From Microbotryomycetes sp. JL201 (Eukaryota; Basidiomycota; Microbotryomycetes), in the NCBI GenBank assembly GCA_033819885.1, contig JAQYUZ010000001.1:310001-374000 (forward strand): a DNA stretch of 64,000 bases. Reading direction: 5' to 3'. This document shows positions 35,410-46,509 of this stretch, piece after piece. The notes beneath the pieces are model-generated. The model was given only the letters and a program-made list of their open reading frames with translations, did no database searches and was not told the DNA's origin. How positions within the stretch are numbered: the first letter of the stretch is position 1; every line of letters begins with the position of its first letter. Position numbers and translations under genes: made by a program.

Positions 35410-36515
35410 GGCTACATAGCAGTCTCGGTCTTCTCCGATGTACATGTGACACTGTGAATGATGAGCTTATCAATCTGCACGCTCGTTTGGCTCTGCGACG
35501 TTGTGTGAGGGGACAGCAAAAGTTTCATTCGAGGTGGACGTCTGGCAGCCAAGCATGGTGCGAGCTACTGCATTAAGTGTGCTCGACACTGACAAATCTG
35601 AGCAGTCGCCAAATTGAGCAATCTGTCCAAACCAGTCGAAAATAAGGAAGACATTGTTCTCAGGCTCTTCTCACTCGGCTCTAAGCACAGAAAGCAGAGG
35701 AAGATGAGCCATGTGCATGTGAGCGCGGAATCCTGCGGTTGACGAGCCCCTCGTCAAGTTGGGCTCGAACTTGAAGCTGTCTCGAGATCGGCTATGATTT
35801 CAGGGTTGTGGCGTATGCAACGGTTCTCTTTCTCGTCTATCCAAAATCCCTTGGAAAGCCTAATCTCGTTCATTCTGAATCGGCTTCCGGCAGGGCGTCG
35901 TCATCGTGAGCTTCATGAGCGACCAGGTACATCGTCCACTCGGTGTTCACTAATGAGACGGGCCGCTCTCTAACATCGCCTGTCCATTTTCCGAGGGTAA
36001 CGACTGAAAGCTAGGTTTCGCAGATGACTCTGCTCAAGCCTTGTGTGTACAGTCTAACATTGAACAAGCCGACCGTCGTCCGACCCTGGCAGAAATCGAT
36101 GCGTTGGTCGGGTTGATGACTCTTTCCGATGCTGCATTTTCTGCAGCATGCCTGTGGGTGTACAGAATGAATCAGGGATGGACTACTGGTCATGTGTTGT
36201 AGCTCCAAGATGTCTCGAATGCGACTGTTGGCATGTTGCATTGTTCGCAAGATGTCAATCTAAAGTCAACCTTGACGCGTCGCAATGTGTCGACGCTAGG
36301 GGCGAGTCCTTCTGAGCCGCCGCCGTCGTCCGCGTGTCCTCACTTTTGCAGCACAAACGCCTTCGCCTCCGCTCGCGACCGCTGTCAACCCCGCCTTTAT
36401 AGATCGCACGAACGACTTTCGAGTGACCGAGTGCGACCGGTGCTCGCGTTTTGTGGCTCAGCAACAGTCGCCACAGCTGCTCCGAGCCGACGAGCAAGTT
36501 TGCGTCCGCCTCGCC
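35410..36515. other. intergenic region, TOM5 to RAD16
   Basis: About 1.1 kb with no conserved protein frame that I can find, even allowing for short introns, and no tRNA-like or repeat structure. It includes the TOM5 3' end and the RAD16 promoter. It is one of the two largest gene-free stretches here. Confidence 0.55.
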
Positions 36516-39500
36516 ATGGCTCCACCACGCATCGTCGATAGCGACGACAGCGACTCGGGCATGACTCTGATGGACACGAGCGCCATCGCCTCGCCGTCGA
36601 CAGCCGCCACGTCTCGGGGCAAGCCCTCAAAGTCGACAACGCCGGCTCGGCGCGAGTCAGGCTCGGGCAGCAGCAGCGTTGACGAACCCATCATGACTTC
36701 GAGGTGAGTCCGAATATCACAACGTTTGGTCACGGTCGCTGTGCCGCGGTCGCCGACCGCAGTGGCGTCACCCGCTCACCTCGATGCATGCATCCGGGGT
36801 CTCGGCCACACGCGCTGACACTCGCACGAAATCTTTCGCAGCGCCCGACGCAAATCGCTCGCCTCGGGCAAGAACAGAAAAGTTGCGCCCATGTTGGAGT
36901 TGTCATCGTCAAGCGAAGACGAAGCAATGTTTACCAGCGGCGGAGAAGACTTGGCCAAGCCGTCTCCAAAGCTGCGCCGTGGCCGAGCAACGACCAAGCT
37001 CAAGACAACCGCTTCAAGCACCAACGTCACAGACATCGACTTGACGACAGAAGAATACGATGACAACGACAACCCAGAAACGATCGAGGTCAAACGTCTG
37101 GCCAAGGCACTCGAGTCGACATCGTCAGCTTTATCAACGTCAAAGGGCAAAAACAAGGTTGGCGATGGCAAGGCTGTCGCGAAAGCCATTGAACGCAAGC
37201 TCAAGGGTAAAGGGAAAGCGAAAGACACTGTGCCTGCGAAGAAACAGATGCGAAAAGAGCAAATTGCAAAGAACAAGGGCAAAGGCAAGAAGCGCGCCTT
37301 GTCGAGCGAGGACGACCTCAGTGGGGACGACTATGACTTTATTGTCAACGATTCTGACGACGAATCGACGGACGCCACAGACGACATGGTCGTCGACGAT
37401 CTTGACGATCTCGGGTCAGGTGACAGTGGTGAAGAGGCTTTGGATTCTGCATCCGAATCTCGCTCGTCTGACAAAAAGAAGCGCGCCTCGGGATCTCGCA
37501 AAAACAAAAGTGATGAACTTCGTATCCCTCCTCGAGCCGGTCACAAGTTTTCCGCCAAGGAACGAAAAGAGATGAAGAAATTAACTTCAGTGAGCTCGGT
37601 GTTTGCAAGCTCGGACCTGACCAGCTATGCTGAGACGAACCTGCAAAACAGTTTCAAAAGAACGAGAAGATGTTGCAAGCAAATCACCCTGAACTTGTCA
37701 ACGTGTGGGACGACCTCAGATCGATCCCCATCACCAAAGTTGAGCGCGCGGCGCAGCCTGACGGCTTGACGCAAAAGCTTTTACCCTTTCAACTCGAAGG
37801 TCTCAACTGGATGGTCAAGCAGGAGCAGAGCATGTTCAAAGGTGGCTTTCTGTGTGACGAAATGGGGTGAGTGCTTGGCATGTGCCCTCCTGACAGTCAG
37901 TTTGGCTTACTCTTGTATTCCCTGCAGCATGGGCAAGACGATCCAGACCATTTCGCTCATTTTGTCCGACTGGTCGCCTCAGGACCGCAAACACACGCTC
38001 GTGCTTGCTCCGACTGTCGCCATCATGCAGTGGCGCAACGAGATCGCCAAGTTCACCGAAGGCATGAAAGTCTGTGTGTTCCACGGCAACGATCGCATCA
38101 AGTCCGTTGCGGAACTGTCCAAGTTTGACATTGTGCTCACGAGTTGTGCGTTGAGCCAAATATGATGGCGGAAGAGCAGGAGAGCTGATGCCGCTTCGTT
38201 TGCAGACTCGGTGATGGAGTCGAGCTTCCGCCGCGAGCAGAAGGGTTTCCAGCGTAAAGGACATCTGATGAAGGAAGACTCGATTTTGCACAAAATGGAC
38301 TGGAACAGAGTCATTTTGGATGAAGCTCACTACATCAAAGACCGCGCTTCCAACACGGCCAAGGGCGCTTTCGAGCTAAAAGCGAAGTACAGATGGTGCT
38401 TGTCGGGCACGCCGCTGCAGAACCGCGTTGGCGAGCTATACTCGCTCATCCGCTTCGTCGGCGTGGAACCTCATGCATTCTACTTTTGCAAAAAGTGCGA
38501 TTGTAAATCGTTGCATTGGCTCTGCAACAAGGGTCCCTGCACCGTAAGCGCGGCGAATGTTCTTGATTATCTCGCTTGAGCTGACTGAGAATGATCGCAT
38601 GGACGCAGGAATGTCGCCATTCTGGCATGCAGCACATTTGTTGGTGGAACCATGAAATCCTGAAGCCAATCCAGTACGGTGGCATGGATTCTGGCGAAGG
38701 CGAAGTGGCGTTCAAGAAGCTGTCTGTGCTCCTTGGTCGCCTCATGCTCCGTCGTACCAAACTCGAACGAGCAGACGACTTGGGATTGCCTCCTCGAGTT
38801 GTCGATGTTCGTCGCGATTTCTTCACAGAGGAAGAAGAGGAGCTGTATCAGAGCTTGTTCCGAGATGTCAAGCGCAAATTTAACACGTATGCGGCGGAAG
38901 GCACCGTTCTCAACAATTATTCCAACATGTGAGACTCTCGTATCTGTGCTTGTTTTCCTCGTACTGACCGCTAGACTGCAGCTTCACACTTATCACACGC
39001 ATGCGCCAAATGGCAGACCATCCCGACCTTGTGCTGAAATCGAGGACGTCGATGCCGGTTCTGCACGCCGAGGAGGACAAGTTGCAGGAGATCATTACGT
39101 GCCGTCTTTGTTTGGACGAGGCTGAAGAGCCTATCAAGACGCAGTGCCGTCACATCTTTTGTGTCAGTGATGTCTTGACCGGCGCGTGAAGGACATTTGC
39201 TGATGTTCGTGCGGTTGCACAGCGCGAATGCGTCCGGCAATACATCGAGACGTCGACGATACTCAACCCGCTGTGCCCTGTGTGTAACACCGCCATTTCG
39301 GTGGATTTGGATCAGGAGACATTGCAGCAAGACGACACGAAACGTGCAGGCATCTTGGATCGTTTGGATCCTTCCAAAGTCCGTTCGTCGACAAAGCTCG
39401 AGGCTTTGATGGAAGAGCTGAGCAAGACGAGACGCGAGGATTGCACGCTCAAGACGTTGATTTTTTCTCAGTTCACGACAATGCTGTGAGTTGCGATTTT

Positions 39501-40225
39501 GGCCATGCACTATCGTCCCGTCGGCTGACGGCATGCTCGCAGAGATCTCGTTGCCCGACGTCTTCAGATTGGAGGGTGGAAATTTGTCCGAATTCAAGGT
39601 ACCATGACACCTACTGCTCGGGACAATACTGTCAAGCAGTTCACCGAAGATCCGGCCTGTACCGTCTTTCTCATCTCGCTCAAGGTGGGTTTCTCGTCTA
39701 TAGGTTCCAGCTTGCGATTCACGCCACTGATTGATCGAATGTATAACAGGCCGGTGGCATTGGTTTGAACCTGGTTGAAGCGAACCGAGTCGTGATTCTT
39801 GATCCTTGTGAGTGCACATGGCGCGATCTGGCGCGCTTCGACGCTGACTTGTCCCCAGGGTGGAATCCGGCTGTTGAGCTGCAAGCCATGGACAGGACGC
39901 ATCGTATCGGTCAACGTAAGCTTCAAATCTATAGCTATCGGAAACTTGCATCTGTTGCTGATTATTCCTTCGCCACTTTTCATTCGCAGATCGCCCTCTC
40001 GTCGTCACACGTCTCATCATCGAGAACAGCATCGAGTCGAGGATCATTGCTCTACAGGACAAGAAGAGCAATCTCGCAGCAAGTACGCTCGGTGACGACA
40101 CTGCCGCCGCTGGACGTGTGAGTGCTTTCGGTCAAACGAGACCAACTGGCAGCGGGAGCTGACTGCTTGACTTTCCAACAATTCAGCTCACGCCCGAGGA
40201 TCTTCGCTTTTTGTTTTCGCTCTAG
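36516..40225 (+). CDS. RAD16: Rad16-type SNF2 ATPase of global-genome nucleotide excision repair
   Basis: DNA-dependent ATPase that, with Rad7, finds lesions in non-transcribed DNA and has a RING ubiquitin-ligase role. The N-terminus is acidic/basic and disordered. The core begins [18 protein letters not shown]; Walker A (CDEMGMGKTIQT) is split by the intron 37867-37927; Walker B is [26 protein letters not shown] follows. A Cys-rich Rad16-specific segment ([18 protein letters not shown]) comes next, then [14 protein letters not shown], the [25 protein letters not shown]...CPVCN, and helicase C with [15 protein letters not shown] and [10 protein letters not shown]. The last exon ends [12 protein letters not shown]. 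At least eleven introns. Full length. Confidence 0.94.
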
Positions 40226-40591
40226 AGTTGCATTGCTTCTGTGCTTTCGTTTGTTTGTTGTCGTTGTCAACTTTCTCATCCTTTCCTGATGCCTTGGGGT
40301 TTTCGCGCAAATTATTTGGACAGTCTCTGGCTTTCTTGGAATGAACATGTCATCTTGCTTGAATCTCGCCTGCATTTGTATTGTCATCTGAGGTGCCGGT
40401 ACTACGTTTGGCTCTCGCATCCTCGAGTCGCTTCGCGCAGGTCCGTCGCGCAATTGCACCCTTTTGCAGACATAGAGGTGCTGACAGTCAGGGTCTCATT
40501 GTCACAAACACCCTCGCGTGCTCCTGCAGCGCATTCACGTCATTCGCCCTTCACGCGTCCGCCGCTCGCCCGACGCTATTCATTAGCCCAC

Positions 40592-42645
40592 GATGGATGA
40601 GGAGTACGACTTTGTGCGTCAGATGTGTAATATCGGGCCAGTCTGTCACGTAACGTCCTCGCTGACGTCGAGTCTTGTGGTATCTGCGATGCGATGACGC
40701 GCGCGCGCGTCCGTTGTCCCACGCGTGTGTAGATCATCCTCGGCACCGGCTTGACCGAATGTGTTCTTTCTGGACTGTTGTCCGTTGAAGGCAAGAAGGT
40801 GTTGCACATGGACCGGTCAGTCTCCGTCCGGCCGATGCCTCGAGCGCGTGCCATCCCCCCACATCGCTCTCAGACGCTGTACGGTCTTGAAATCAGCCTG
40901 ACACTGACTCCTGCAGCAACGACTACTACGGCGCCGAGTCTGCTAGTCTCAACTTGACGCAGGTCAGTACTTCGGTCGTTCATCGCTTCGCAGCCTGGCA
41001 CGCCACTAACGCCGGCGCGATTCCTCCTGCACCCAGCTCTACAAGCGCTTCAGGAACGCTGAACCGCCCGCAGAACTCGGACGAGACCGCGACTACGCTA
41101 TCGACCTCATCCCAAAGTTGTCAGTCGAGTTGTTCGACGCCTCAGTCCCGGAACTGGCACTCAGGCAATGATCACATTTTCTTCTTCAATCAGCATGATG
41201 GCCAACGGCGAGATGGTTCGCATGCTTGTTCACACAGACGTCACTCGCTACCTCGAGTTTAAACAAATCGCCGGCTCGTACGTGTTTAGGGACGGCAGGA
41301 TCGCAAAGGTGCCGTCGACCGAAATGGAGGCCATCAAGTCGTCCCTGGCCGGCTTGTTCGAAAAGCGAAGGTTGCGCAACTTTTTCTTGTGGGTGCAAAA
41401 CTATAAAGAGCACGACCCGTCAACGCACCAAGGTGAGCTTCAGCTCGAACAGAGGGCTGGTCCGCACCGCAGCTGACGTCTTTGGTCCAAGGTATCAATA
41501 TGGATCAAACTCCAATGAAGGACGTCTACTACAAGTTCGGTCTAGAGGCAGGCACACAAGACTTTATCGGTCACGCCATGTGCTTGCACGAGGACGATTC
41601 GTGAGTGAACCGACAGCCCTGATCATTCTTGAATCTCTGGCTCATACTTTTGCGGTTCCATCAAGCTACTTGACACGACCTGCCCGCGAGTCGTACGACA
41701 AGATTATGCTCTACACATCGTCCATGGCCCGCTACGGCAAGTCGCCCTACATTTATCCGCTATATGGTCTCGGCGAGTTGCCTCAGGGTTTCGCTCGACT
41801 GTCTGCCATCTACGGCGGCACCTACATGCTCGACAAACCCATTGAAAAGGTAGAGTATGACGACAAGGGCAAATTCGTGGGCGTCACGAGCGGCGGCGAG
41901 ACTGTCAAGGCGAAAAAGGTCATTGGCGATCCTAGCTACTTTTCCGATCCAAGTGGCAAAGGTCCGGGCGAGGACAAGATCTTTATGGAAGGCAGAGTCG
42001 TTCGTGCGATTTGCATCTTGAAGCACCCTATCCCAAACACGGATGATAGCGACAGCGTGCAGCTCATCATTCCGCAGAAGCAAGTCGGCCGAAATCACGG
42101 TAAGATTTCATACAATGTCCGAATAAAGGCAATTGCGGTATGCTGATACTGGAATTGTTGCGGTCAAAAGACATCTACATTGCCGAAGTTTCGGCGACGC
42201 ACAACGTCTGCGCCAAGGACGTGTACATTGCAATGGTCTCGACCGTTGTCGAAACAAACAACCCAGAGGCAGAACTTGAACCTGGCCTCAAGCTGCTAGG
42301 ACCCATCTACGACAAGTGAGCTGTCTTTTGACCTTTCATTGGCCAGCTTACATAATGCTGATCATTGCACGCGGCTCCCAGGTTTGTCGAAGTGGCGCCC
42401 ATTTTCTCGCCCGCTTCCTCAGGCTCGTATGACAATGTGTTCGTCACGCGATCTTACGATGCCACATCTCACTTCGAGTCAGTCTTCACTTTTGTGTCGA
42501 GGTCATGACTGCCTGTTGGACAGAGGCTGACTTTCTCTAATGCAGAACGGTGTGCGACGACGTCAAGGATGTTTGGCGCCGAGCGATGGGCGAAGAACTT
42601 TTGCTCAAGAAGCGCGAGGAAGGTGATGTGCAGCAAGCTCAGTGA
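40592..42645 (+). CDS. GDI1: Rab GDP-dissociation inhibitor
   Basis: Cytosolic chaperone that extracts prenylated, GDP-bound Rab GTPases from membranes and recycles them. The 21-nt first exon (40592-40612) codes MDEEYDF; exon 2 from 40733 gives [28 protein letters not shown], and a third starts [13 protein letters not shown]. Together they form the GDI sequence-conserved region 1. Later blocks are [64 protein letters not shown] and [16 protein letters not shown]. The protein looks complete. It lies on the same strand as RAD16, 366 bp downstream. Confidence 0.95.
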
Positions 42646-42786
42646 TCCGCGTCTTTGTGTTTCTACATGGACTCTGTGTTTTTTTTTCGGCCTTTTGGTC
42701 TTAGTTTTGCCTCGTCTCTGCGATTCTTTGTAGTCAACCGACCTCAATCATACAACACGAGACGCCATCTGAACAATACTTGACGG

Positions 42787-44495
42787 TTATGCAGCCCGCT
42801 TTTCATCATAGATGCGCCTGTCCCTCTCGAACCGTTGTGCCCTCGTTGACAAATGCTTCTCTGCCCGTGCGTACCGCTTCTTTCTTCTCTGCGCTCGAGC
42901 GACAGTCCCTCCTTCCTTTTCACTCGCCGTCGTCGTGTCATACGCCACAGACTTCTGTTGGTCCTGACCTTGAGCTCGTTTGGAAAGCCTTTCGTTGACC
43001 AATGCGTCAACCGAACCATTCTTGATCAACTCTTCTTTCAGCAAAACAAGTTGACCGATCGTAGACACTGTAGGCACTCTGACTCGATACTTGTTGGCGA
43101 GCGTTTGAATGTACCCATGAATATACTCGACTTCGGTTCTAGAGAAACTTGACGGTTTCGTCAGGATCGATGACGAGTTTGATGAAGAAGTAGTGTCCAA
43201 CAAGTCCAAATCGATCGTTGTCGACAGTATATCTTGCAACGTAGACGATACGTTGCGGTTCGAGTTGCGAACGACCTTCATTGTGTAGTCGGTCAAGGAC
43301 TTGTGGGACAAGACATGTTCGTCCGGCAACATCGCAGCTCGTTCGTTGTGTGGATTTTCAGGATGCCATGACCCGTCTTCGTAGGCTAGATGAGCTGCAA
43401 ACACGTCGGCGCATTCTCGGGCGATCGTAGAGACGAGTTGTCGTGAGCGAGGACTTGACGCAAGCGCTCCATTGTGAACTTGCATCAGCGCCGTCAAGCC
43501 GTTCAAGGACGCGTTGACGGCAAGCTTTTGTAGTTGAGCGATTTGCAAAGTCTGGAACGGTAACCAAGTCGCTCGTAGTTGCGATGACAAGAGGCTGTTG
43601 ATCGTCTGCCTCAAAGACATTGTCTCGTTCGTGACTGGTATATGCTCCAATGTCGGCTTGACAACAGACTTTGGATTCAGAACTGGATTGTCTCTCGCTT
43701 GAGCTGACCCGACAGCTTCCGCAATGACAGCTTGAGCGGCACGGTTGGGCAAGACGCCAAATTTAAAATCGCCCATTCCTGCATGCACAAAGTGGTTTGC
43801 CCCTTTGCGCCACATGCCATGAGTAGTCAGAGCACAGATGAAATTAGGTCGACCGCCCATGTTGCCGTATGTCGAAGTTTGGCCAGGAGCGGTATCGTCT
43901 GTCGGCCAAAATCGCTCGAGCAGCGTTTCAAGAACGCCCATTCCATTATGACACAGCACAATGGTGCTGTTACTAGATAACCTTGACAGCAACGGTTGTA
44001 TGGCCGGAATCATGCTCGTCGCTTTCGTCGTGACAATCAAAGTCGAGATCGGATCGTTGCGCAAGAGGCGAGCGGTCTCTATTGTTGAGGACTTGATAGC
44101 CCTGGCACTACCTCCAGGAGAGCCGTCCGGCAGTAAGCGAGTCTGCTCGGCCAAGTCTGACGGGGACGGCAGCAATTCGACTTCGAGGCCTGATGTCCGC
44201 CTAGCTAAGCCATCGCGCTCAATGACAAGCGACACGTGGGGCACAGATTGCAGAGTCGCCGAAGAAGATGGACCAGGTGGGGACGACGTTGGTGTGACTT
44301 CTGCGAGAGCTGCTGCGAGAGCCTTTTTGCGCAGAATGAGCCTGACAAGTGGCGGATTGGCCGAGCTGGCCAAGCTCGCGGCGACGAGAGAACCAATTGA
44401 GCCGACTGGAGGAACAAGGAGGATTGAGCATGCTTCTGAGCATACTACTGTCACTCTCGCTGACGGCACTCACCTCCAAGACAATGCACGCGCAT
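42787..44495 (-). CDS. 2-dehydropantoate 2-reductase (ketopantoate reductase)
   Basis: NADPH-dependent enzyme that reduces ketopantoate to pantoate on the way to coenzyme A. The 22-nt first exon (44474-44495) plus exon 42787-44405 give 546 aa. The Rossmann motif CLGVGSIGSLVAASL is restored by splicing the 68-nt intron. STLIVTTKATSMIPAIQPL and STIVLCHNGMGVLE match the KAY/Q and NG catalytic-region motifs, and the C-terminal helical domain carries the conserved LAVNASLNGLTAL. Length exceeds bacterial PanE (~300 aa) and known fungal forms (~380 aa): a Ser-rich insert near residue 440 and a basic tail (RRKKRYARAEKHLSTRAQRF) account for the excess. The tail's role is unknown. Confidence 0.88.
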
Positions 44496-44820
44496 TTCGG
44501 CCTCAGGCAGTGATCGCTGCAGGCCACAGGAGCCGTACACAGGAGTAGAATCAGGCAGTTAGGAGATCAAGCTGAGGCCAGCGGAATGTCGCTCGTGGTC
44601 GTCGTCCTATGCGGTGAAACCACCGGGCGATTCCTGATGGTGCACGGGCCAATCTCGAGTGGACACGGGCGGCGGTAAGACCGTATGAATGCGTATTGCT
44701 GATTGGCTCGTAGTCTTCGCAAACACGAACAGTGCCAAATGTGATCGTCCAGAGTTGTAGTCGGCGGTCGACTTGGGCCGCTCGGGCCCTTTGCCACGGC
44801 ACTTTCTACCTCTGGGCGTC
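44496..44820. other. divergent promoter region, ketopantoate reductase / U1A
   Basis: About 325 bp between divergent starts. No conserved coding segment was found. Confidence 0.45.
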
Positions 44821-46155
44821 ATGTCGAGCGCCGCCACTGGCCCCGCCTCGAGTACACCAGCTGCAGATCAAATGCAAGTCGACTCTGTCGACAATACGGC
44901 GACTGCGACTTCGACGGCGACAGCCAACGGCAGTTCCTCCAAGGCTGCTGACGGCGACGCCGATGTTCTGCCGGACGACGCCAATCACGTTTTGTACATT
45001 AATAACCTCAATGAGCGCATCAAACTCGACGGTGAGCTTCTCCGCAATCTCGTCAGCGCGCGTCGCTCGCCTCCGTCGCGCGGGTCACGTCCTCATGCAC
45101 AGCGAGGCACACGCACTGACACGCCAGTTCTCGCAATCAAACAGTCATGAAGGGCACACTCAAGAATTTGTTCAGAGAGTACGGTCGCGTGTGGGGCGTG
45201 ACGGCGCACGGCAACATTCGCATGCGAGGACAGGCGTTTGTCACGCTCGAATCGAAGGAAGCGGCCGCAAAGGCAGTCAAGGAAGTTCAAAAGTTTCCGT
45301 TGTACGGCAAGCCAATGGTCAGTGGGAACGCAGGCGGCGTCATTGGTCTCAGAACGTCCAAAAGACGACATCGCCAAATGCCAAGTAGGCCGATAGGACA
45401 CGAGAAGCTGATGAACATTTGATTGGTAGCAATTGACTTTCGCAAAGACGCAATCGGACGCGCTCGTCGAGCACTTGGCCCCCGAACAGATGGACCAGCA
45501 CAAGAAAGCACGACTTGAACACAAACGTCAGTACCGTGCCTTCGTTCTCGATGCTTGTCCGGCGCAGGACACAAGGCTGACCGTGACGCTGATGTCACAG
45601 GAATGGCAAGGAGAGGGAACCCGCTTCGTCGAAAGTGGCTCGCGCAAAAGATTGCCGCAAAGAAAGGTGAGCGTTGAACCGAAGGCAACCTAGTCTCAAA
45701 GAGAGCGCACAGATGCTTACTAACGCTGTTGTGTTTTTCCACAGCTGCCGAAGCTGCGGGTGCTGCTGGCGAGGCTGCACCCGCGCCCGCTGCCCAGGCC
45801 GCACGCCGCATTGTGCAAATGCCCGACGAGTATTTGCCGCCCAACAAGATTCTGTTTGTGCAAAATTTGCCCGACGACACGACGAAAGAGAGTCTCGAGG
45901 CCGTTTTCAGACCGTCAGTCGCATCGCGTACAAGTTCCTGGCATCTGCGAGGGTTGCGGCTTACACTGTTCGTTCTCATTCAGGTATGCGGGTTTGTCCG
46001 AAGTGCGCACGATTCCCGGTCGGAAAAACATTGCATTCGTCGAGTTCGTCGACGAAACGACGTCGGGCGTGGCACGCGATGCGCTTCACAACACCAAATT
46101 TGGCGAGGGCGACAATGCGCTCAAACTCAAGGTTACGTTTGCGAAAAAGGGCTGA
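44821..46155 (+). CDS. spliceosomal U1A/U2B''-family RNA-binding protein
   Basis: Two-RRM component of U1 or U2 snRNP that binds a stem-loop of the snRNA. The N-terminus is a ~55-residue Ser/Ala/Asp-rich lead. RRM1 has RNP2 LYINNLNERIKLD, FREYGRVWGVTAHGN, RNP1 MRGQAFVTLESKE and MQLTFAKTQSDAL. A basic/Ala linker (RGNPLRRKWLAQKIAAKK, EAAGAAGEAAPAP) leads to RRM2: NKILFVQNLPDDTTKESLEAVF, YAGLSEVRTIPGRKNIAFVEF and LKLKVTFAKKG at the end. Introns interrupt both RRMs; at least five are needed. Fungi often keep one protein for both snRNPs, so I do not choose between U1A and U2B''. Confidence 0.9.
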
Positions 46156-46509
46156 CCAAAAGGCCCCAGGACCACGCTTTTTGGCTTGCGTGTGTGTAGT
46201 AGTATCGGCGATACCGCTTGCTTGTACATTAAAGGATCTCTGTTCACTTTCGAGCACGTGACTTCGGCGTGCCGCCCCGTTAAGTCCGGACTCAAACTCC
46301 GAATCAGCGTGTGCGGCACAAACTGAGTTCTTGGCGAATGCTGACAAAGCGGACAAATTTATGTATGGGTGTAGTTTGGTTGGGCGATATGTGCTTGCGA
46401 TGAGCTGAACCGGGGATTTCCAATTTTCGCGGCGCTCCACAATTTTTCGGCAACTTTGACGCAAAGCCTTCGCCGCCCCATCCGTCGTTCCACTCCTCGC
46501 ATTTCTCTG
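46156..46509. other. intergenic region upstream of the isocitrate-lyase-family gene
   Basis: About 350 bp between genes on the same strand. No conserved frame is seen. The open frame of the downstream gene extends 54 bases above its first ATG but only from a TTG codon. Confidence 0.45.

Noticed and set aside
38971-40101. Long minus-strand frame (376 codons) opposite RAD16
   Set aside because: It spans several RAD16 exons and introns, has no recognisable domain, and the plus-strand helicase explains the conservation.
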